Below, piece by piece: positions 58,690-64,000 of a stretch of DNA of 64,000 nt (position 1 is its first letter; each line of letters opens with the position of its first letter). The DNA is from Streptomyces ardesiacus. GTDB lineage: Bacteria; Actinomycetota; Actinomycetes; Streptomycetales; Streptomycetaceae. The stretch is from positions 124,001-188,000 of the forward strand of contig NZ_BEWC01000002.1 of assembly GCF_003112575.1 (NCBI RefSeq), read 5' to 3'. Below the pieces are notes generated by a model. The model had not been told where the DNA came from. It ran no database searches and was given only the letters and a program-made list of their open reading frames with translations. A program made the translations under genes and the position numbers.

Positions 58690-59916
58690 ATGCCCAGATT
58701 CAGTCGCAGCGAGAACAAGCGGCGGAAGGACCAGGCCGGACGGGAGCAGGCGCCGGCCTCTGGACTCAAGCCCATCGACGTGCGCGTCACCGCCGACGGG
58801 AGAGCCACCGTGGGCGGCCTGCCGGTCGTCGCGGGCGCCGGCGAGAGTGTCCAGAGCGCCGTGCTGGACTACCTCCACCGGCTGGTGCTCGCCACCGGTC
58901 ACGCCGTCGCGGCCGCCGTGCACGACGAGCGGATCGGCTACCTCACGCCGGTCCGCGTCGAGGCGGACGGGTCCAGTTCCTTCGCCGGGGAGCCCGTCCC
59001 CCTGCCCCAGGACGTGGTGGCGGCCGCACAGGCCGTGGCCGAGGAACACGTCTCCGTGCACGCGCAGGCGGGCGGCGTGCCGGTGGCCGCGGCCGTGCCG
59101 GACGGGCGCCCGGGCGCGCGTGAGCAGCCTTCCACCATGCCGCTCACGGCGGTCCCGGCGTCGGCGCAGCCGGTCCGGGACAAGTCGACGAGGGCGCTGC
59201 GCGCGGTACCGGACCCGGCTCCCGGCGCACCGCTTTCCGCAGTGCCGGAGCCCGGACCCGCCTCGGCGACGACGCCGGTCCCGGCGCCCGGGACGAAGCC
59301 GGACCCGCGGTCCGGGGCGCCGGTCGACGTGCGGGCGGAAGGCCGTTCGGGGGCGCGGTCCGAGGTGCGGCCGTCCGGGCGCACGGCGCCGGTGGACCCG
59401 GCGCAGACGGACGTGAAGACCCCGTCCCTGCTGGCGGAGCCCGTCCAGCGGATCAACGAGGCTGTGCGCATGGGCCGGATCGAGTCAGCCGCCGGCATGG
59501 CGGAGCAGGCGATCGCCTCCGCGGTGCAGCGGCTGGGCGCCGAGCACCCGGAGGTGCTGCAACTCCGCGAACTCGCGGCATACATCGCCTACTTGGCGGG
59601 AGACGCGCACCGCTCCTTCGTGCTCTCCATGGCGCTCGCACGGGTCCGCCGGGGCAGCGACGACCAGGGCGCCTTCGGCAACGTGCTGAGCGCGGCGGCC
59701 GCCTGGCGGGCACTGCGGGACCCCGCGCTGGGAGTGTCCCTCGGACACGAACTGATCGCGCTGTGGGACGAGATGGCCGCATCCGGTGGTGCCGCCGCGG
59801 CCGACCCCTCCCAACTGGCCGCCGCACGTGCCCGGATGGGGCGCCTTGTCGAGCGAGCGCGTGGTGTCGCCGACGGCCGGAGGGGGACGGAGGGAACGCA
59901 TGCGCAGGAACGGTGA
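58690..59916 (+). CDS. TPR-type protein 1 with Pro/Ala-rich linker
   Basis: A 408-residue cytoplasmic protein in three parts: a conserved N-terminal domain (about residues 25-100, KPIDVRVTADGRA, VLDYLHRLVLATGHAVAA); a long Pro/Ala/Arg linker; and a C-terminal helical repeat domain (about 245-390, RINEAVRMGRIESAAGMAEQ, HPEVLQLRELAAYIAYLAGD, GHELIALWDEMA) that fits TPR folds. A full-length paralogue lies at 60771-62240. No catalytic motif is visible. It is in the plus operon eight bases after the lipoprotein gene. A regulatory or scaffolding role for the machine is inferred. Confidence 0.75.
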   Translation: MPRFSRSENKRRKDQAGREQAPASGLKPIDVRVTADGRATVGGLPVVAGAGESVQSAVLDYLHRLVLATGHAVAAAVHDERIGYLTPVRVEADGSSSFAGEPVPLPQDVVAAAQAVAEEHVSVHAQAGGVPVAAAVPDGRPGAREQPSTMPLTAVPASAQPVRDKSTRALRAVPDPAPGAPLSAVPEPGPASATTPVPAPGTKPDPRSGAPVDVRAEGRSGARSEVRPSGRTAPVDPAQTDVKTPSLLAEPVQRINEAVRMGRIESAAGMAEQAIASAVQRLGAEHPEVLQLRELAAYIAYLAGDAHRSFVLSMALARVRRGSDDQGAFGNVLSAAAAWRALRDPALGVSLGHELIALWDEMAASGGAAAADPSQLAAARARMGRLVERARGVADGRRGTEGTHAQER

Positions 59917-60574
59917 CCCCGCCCCGGGCCCGGGCGCGGGCCTTCCCCGGACGCCGTCCCCGCCGGGCCCCGCCGTGCGCCCGGGCCCGCCGGGGCGGTC
60001 CCGGGCGGAGGCTTCTCCCGCCGAGGTCCGGCACCGGAACCGTCGGCAGGAGGCGGCCCTGAGGCGCTCGCCGCGCCCCCGTGTCGAAGTGACGGTCAAC
60101 GAACTCACCGGGATCGCGAGCTGGCGTACCGTCACGCCCGGCGGTGCGTTCCGGCACTCACGGGCGCGGGCGGCCGGCGGCAGCGGGGCGTCGCCCGGTG
60201 CGTCGCGGGCCTCGGCGGCGCGCTCGCCGGGCGGCGGCGCGCACGGGGCGCCCGCCCGGGGTGCCGCACCGATCCCCGTACGGCCCGCGGCCGTGCGCGC
60301 GGTCACGAGTACGGCGGGGGTGTCCGCCGGCGCGGACCGGCAGGGCGCGCAACTGGCGCAGACCGCCCAGCTCCGTTCGCAGGTCCAGGGCGACCTGTCC
60401 CGGGCGGCGCGCATGCCCCGGGCCGTGGCGGCGCGTCTCACCACTACCGTCCCGGCCCACCTCACCGCGCTTTCCGCGGCCCGTGCGCACACCCTCCACA
60501 CGGCCTCCGGGACCTCCCGCCCCGCCTCACCGGCACCCCAGTCCCCGGCCCGTCGCGGCCCGTCAGGCCGCTGA
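59900..60574 (+). CDS. Basic, Pro/Ala-rich protein of unknown function
   Basis: A 224-residue, strongly basic and low-complexity protein. The only folded-looking part is VEVTVNELTGIASWRTVTPGG (about residues 55-75) and a C-terminal Ala/Arg helix region (TAQLRSQVQGDLSRAARM). The ATG at 59900 lies inside the end of the upstream gene (17-base overlap) with GGAGGGAACGC before it, so it is probably expressed with that gene. I do not recognise a family. Confidence 0.6.
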   Translation: MRRNGDPAPGPGAGLPRTPSPPGPAVRPGPPGRSRAEASPAEVRHRNRRQEAALRRSPRPRVEVTVNELTGIASWRTVTPGGAFRHSRARAAGGSGASPGASRASAARSPGGGAHGAPARGAAPIPVRPAAVRAVTSTAGVSAGADRQGAQLAQTAQLRSQVQGDLSRAARMPRAVAARLTTTVPAHLTALSAARAHTLHTASGTSRPASPAPQSPARRGPSGR

Positions 60575-60770
60575 TCCGCCGGGCGTCCGCAGCGGGCGGG
60601 CGTTCCCGCCGGCGGCCTCCCCGCACCTGGAACGAGCCTGTGACACCCCGGTGACGCCAGAAGGGGGAGCGAGCGGCGAGACTCGACTGTAGGTGCACGA
60701 CAGGCATGACAGGCTCTGGACGGCAGGGAACGGAAACCGCCGACGGAAGCCGCCGATGAGTGGGGGAACG

Positions 60771-62240
60771 ATGTCTCGACTCGGCCGCGACAAGCAGCGG
60801 GAGCACGAGGGCGCCGAGCGCTCGCCCGATTCCGTGGCGACGCCGATCGACGTCCGCGTACCGGAGGGCGGCCCCGGCGTGCGCGGGGCCCGCGTCGACG
60901 GCTCACTGGTCGTCGCGGCGCCGGGCGAGGAGATCCAGAACGCCGTCCTGAACCGCCTCCACCGCCTCGCCCTCGCCGCCGGCCACCCGGTCCTCGCCAC
61001 CATCCACGACCGGCGCCTCGGCTACTCCGTCCCCCTCCGGGTCGACCCGGACGGCTCCAGCCACCTCGCCGGGGACCCGGCACCGACGGAACCGGGATCG
61101 GTGGCCCCGGCACCGGCGGACCCGGCTCCGGTAGCCTCCGCACCGGCGGAACCGGGATCGGTGGCCCCGGCACCGGCGGACCCGGCTCCGGTGGCCTCCG
61201 CACCGGCGGACCCGCCGTCGGCGGCCCGGGCGTCGGCCGCTCCCGCGTCGGCGGCCCCGGCATCGATGGACCCTGCGTCGGCGGCCCCGGCACCGATGGA
61301 CCCGGCATCGGTGGCCCCGGCCCCGGCATCCCCCGCACCGGCCGACCCCGAGGAGACCCCCGTGCGGCACGACCTGGCCACGCACGTCCTGCGCCTGGTG
61401 ACCCCGGCCGGGGACGGTGTGCCCACGTTCACGCTTCGCGCCCTGCCGGAACCGGCCGGGGACGGTGTGCCGACGTTCACGCTCCGCGCCCTGCCGGAAC
61501 CGGCCGGGGGGACGCCGCCCGGCACGGTGGCGCCGCCGACCGGTGTCTTCGGACCGCCGCCCGTCATGGACACCGGTACGGCCGGCGTCCCGGAGGACCC
61601 GGAGCCGCGGCCCATGCCCACCCCCGCGCCCCGGCCGACGCCAGCCGCCCCCGACCTCGGCCCCCGTCCCGACCCCTACGCCGACCCGGACCCCAAGCCC
61701 ACCCCCGCCCGCGGCTTCGACGCCGTGGCCGAGGCCGTGCTCGGGGACGCGCCGCTCACGGCGCCGGGCGACGCGACCACCCCGGCGTTGCTCGCGGAGC
61801 CGACGGCCCGTATCAACGAGGCCGTCAAGGAGGGCCGTACGCAGGACGCGGCACGGCTCGCGGAGCACACGGCGGCGGAGGCGTCGGACACGCTGGGGCC
61901 GGAGCACCCCGAGGTGCTCCGGCTCCGGGAACTCACCGCGTACATCGCCTACTTGTCCGGCGACCCGGACCGTGCCTTCCGGCTCTCCCTGGACCTGGCC
62001 CGGATACACCGGCGTGCGGGCGACGCGGAGGCCGCCTACGGCAACGTGCAGAGTGCGGCGACCGCCTGGCGCGGCGTGCGCGACCCCGCCCGGGGCCTGG
62101 AACTGGGACACGACCTGGTCGGCCTGTGGGACGAACTCGCCGCCGAGGACGGCCCGGCCGCGGAGGAGGCCGAGGAACTGGAGTCCGTCCGCGCCCGCAT
62201 GGGCCGCCTCACCGCACGAGCCCGCGTCGAGGCGGGCTGA
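60771..62240 (+). CDS. TPR-type protein 2, paralogue with repeat-expanded linker
   Basis: A 489-residue paralogue of the protein at 58690: same N-terminal domain (TPIDVRVPEGGPG, VLNRLHRLALAAGHPVLA), same C-terminal repeat domain (RINEAVKEGRTQDAARLAEH, HPEVLRLRELTAYIAYLSGD, GHDLVGLWDELA). The linker is longer and is built by tandem DNA repeats of 60 and 48 bp. I chose ATG 60771 because GGGGGAA precedes it and the N-terminus then matches its paralogue; ATG 60756 is an alternative. About 195 bases separate it from the gene before, so it may have its own promoter. Confidence 0.78.
   Translation: MSRLGRDKQREHEGAERSPDSVATPIDVRVPEGGPGVRGARVDGSLVVAAPGEEIQNAVLNRLHRLALAAGHPVLATIHDRRLGYSVPLRVDPDGSSHLAGDPAPTEPGSVAPAPADPAPVASAPAEPGSVAPAPADPAPVASAPADPPSAARASAAPASAAPASMDPASAAPAPMDPASVAPAPASPAPADPEETPVRHDLATHVLRLVTPAGDGVPTFTLRALPEPAGDGVPTFTLRALPEPAGGTPPGTVAPPTGVFGPPPVMDTGTAGVPEDPEPRPMPTPAPRPTPAAPDLGPRPDPYADPDPKPTPARGFDAVAEAVLGDAPLTAPGDATTPALLAEPTARINEAVKEGRTQDAARLAEHTAAEASDTLGPEHPEVLRLRELTAYIAYLSGDPDRAFRLSLDLARIHRRAGDAEAAYGNVQSAATAWRGVRDPARGLELGHDLVGLWDELAAEDGPAAEEAEELESVRARMGRLTARARVEAG
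61081..61345 (+). repeat. 60-bp tandem repeat in TPR-type protein 2
   Basis: Two 60-bp copies (61081-61140 and 61141-61200) differ at only two bases and encode a 20-residue Pro/Ala/Val unit. Degenerate copies of 12-30 bp continue to about 61345. Near-identity at the DNA level points to recent duplication. Confidence 0.85.
61407..61502 (+). repeat. 48-bp tandem duplication in TPR-type protein 2
   Basis: Two 48-bp copies (61407-61454 and 61455-61502) differ at three synonymous positions and encode the same 16 residues, AGDGVPTFTLRALPEP, twice. The unit is not related to the 60-bp repeat. Confidence 0.85.
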
Positions 62241-62273
62241 CCCGAACCCCGGGCGGCGGCCCGCAGCCGGTTC

Positions 62274-63245
<972 letters not shown>

Positions 63246-63394
63246 CTAGAGGGTCCCCCGGTGAGGGGACTCCGCAGTGAAATGGGGTGCCTGGATGGTG
63301 CGGGCGGGACTGACCGGCCGTCAAGACCGCTATTCGGCCACCGCGTCACGCATACCGGAAGCCCTCCCGCCCCCGCCCCGGACCGGGCCGTCCT

Positions 63395-63865
63395 CTAGTG
63401 GACGCAGAACTCGTTCCCCTCCGGGTCCGTCATCACCACCCACTCCCCGCCCGGTTCCTTCACCTGGCGCTGCACGTCCGCCCCCAGCGCCTGGAGCCGG
63501 GCGACCTCCTCCTTGCGCCGTCCGTCCGCCGCGTGCACGTCGAGGTGGAGCCGGTTCTTGCCGGTCTTGGCCTCCGGGACGCGCTGGAACAGCAGCCGCC
63601 GCCCGAGCCCGGTGCCGCTCTCCTCCTGGAACGGGTCGTCGGGGTGCCGCACGGCGGCCAGGTCGCGCCAGGCCCGGCGCCCGTGGGCCTCGACGGTCAG
63701 CTCCGCCGGTACCGCCCCGAAGCCCAGCAGTTTCTCGATGAGCGCGCTGTTGTCCTCCACCTCGTAGTGGAGGGCCGCGGCCCAGAACTCCGCCTGTGCG
63801 TGCGGTGCGGCGGCGTCGATGACGATTTTGAAGTGCAGCGGGGCAGGCTGCGAGGTCGATGTCAT
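63395..63865 (-). CDS. VOC family protein (glyoxalase-like)
   Basis: A 156-residue vicinal-oxygen-chelate protein with two beta-alpha-beta-beta-beta repeats: KIVIDAAAPHAQAEFWAAALHYEV at the start and RLHLDVHAADGRRKEEVARL in the second half, ending VMTDPEGNEFCVH, which is the usual family close. Metal-type residues (His/Glu) occupy the expected strands. The substrate is unknown; members include dioxygenases and resistance proteins. ATG 63865. Divergent from the gene starting at 63887. Confidence 0.88.
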   Translation of the reverse strand: MTSTSQPAPLHFKIVIDAAAPHAQAEFWAAALHYEVEDNSALIEKLLGFGAVPAELTVEAHGRRAWRDLAAVRHPDDPFQEESGTGLGRRLLFQRVPEAKTGKNRLHLDVHAADGRRKEEVARLQALGADVQRQVKEPGGEWVVMTDPEGNEFCVH

Positions 63866-63867
63866 GT

Positions 63868-63886
63868 AACCACTTATACTGGTTTC
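63868..63886. promoter_or_regulatory. Divergent operator/promoter with inverted repeat
   Basis: AACCACTTATACTGGTT at 63868-63884 is an imperfect inverted repeat (AACCA-n7-TGGTT) that encloses the -10 hexamer TATACT (63875-63880). The hexamer ends seven bases before the ATG at 63887, so the right-hand gene is probably leaderless, and any protein binding the repeat would block it. The left gene starts only 3 bases away. Confidence 0.6.
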
Positions 63887-64000
63887 ATGAGCGAGCGGAC
63901 AGGGGAATCGCCGAAACGGGCGCAGAAGCGGGAAGCGGCGAAGTCGTCGTCCCCGGGGCGTCCCCCCGGACTGACGCTGGTGTCCCGCGAGGGGAGGCCG
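63887..64000 (+). CDS. Start of an unknown gene (3' truncated by window)
   Basis: Only 38 codons are visible, beginning MSERTGESPKRAQKREAAKS, a basic and apparently disordered N-terminus, then RPPGLTLVSREGRP. The frame is open to the window end. The promoter element seven bases before the ATG and the enclosing inverted repeat make it likely that this is a real gene, perhaps autoregulated. No family can be named from this fragment. Confidence 0.55.
   Translation, partial: MSERTGESPKRAQKREAAKSSSPGRPPGLTLVSREGRP

Noticed and set aside
61081..61502. Tandem repeats as a CRISPR array
   Set aside because: The units are directly adjacent without spacers and keep the reading frame of a protein-coding gene.
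44248..62273. Whole region as an integrative conjugative element
   Set aside because: No integrase, relaxase, replication gene, tRNA target or flanking direct repeat is visible within the window. Base composition does not obviously change at the edges.

Overview
The window is high-GC actinobacterial chromosome and is almost certainly from a Streptomyces. The evidence is many GTG starts, 1-4 base stop/start overlaps, a futalosine-type menaquinone gene (mqnC), a complete 14-gene nuo operon with a Rex-type operator, a secreted aminopeptidase of the S. griseus type, and a gene order that I recall as close to the S. coelicolor SCO45xx region. No rRNA, tRNA, insertion sequence, integrase or CRISPR array is visible.

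Left part (1-13.9 kb): the 3' end of a BTAD-domain protein and a prepilin peptidase (the edge of a Flp/Tad-type pilus locus). Then come mqnC, a compact amidohydrolase-like protein that has lost its metal motif, and a GH18-like lipoprotein. A three-gene operon follows that resembles ica/pga or mat exopolysaccharide systems: a small membrane protein, a deacetylase-glycosyltransferase fusion and an acyltransferase. After it lie menG, a GNAT acetyltransferase, a geranylgeranyl-reductase-family flavoprotein (MenJ-like candidate), peptide deformylase and an NlpC/P60 hydrolase.

Centre (13.9-44.2 kb): a 0.8-kb regulatory region and nuoA-N, closed by a strong hairpin. Next are recQ, an M56 peptidase, fumarylacetoacetase, a HAD phosphatase, a lytic transglycosylase under a c-di-AMP (ydaO-type) riboswitch, a long-chain polyprenyl diphosphate synthase, a LolA-like protein with an ABC-2 transporter, and a beta-propeller lipoprotein. 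mqnC, menG, the reductase, the polyprenyl synthase and Complex I together make, modify and reduce menaquinone.

Right part (44.3-62.2 kb): the most unusual region, a T4SS-like machine in two divergent operons. The minus operon encodes a ParA-like protein, two VirB2-like pilins, VirB8-like, VirB6-like, an apparent VirB3/VirB4 N-terminal protein (SCO6880 family), a separate VirB4-type ATPase, a VirD4-type coupling ATPase and a DUF4913 protein. The plus operon encodes a transglycosylase/M23 peptidase (VirB1-like), a lipoprotein, two paralogous TPR-type proteins and a basic Pro-rich protein. No relaxase, replication gene, integrase or attachment site was found. Next to it are an 858-residue protein with two dinucleotide-binding-like motifs and a divergent zinc-ribbon partner, which could be cargo and partner. 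The window ends with an S. griseus-type aminopeptidase, a VOC protein and the first codons of an unknown, apparently leaderless gene.
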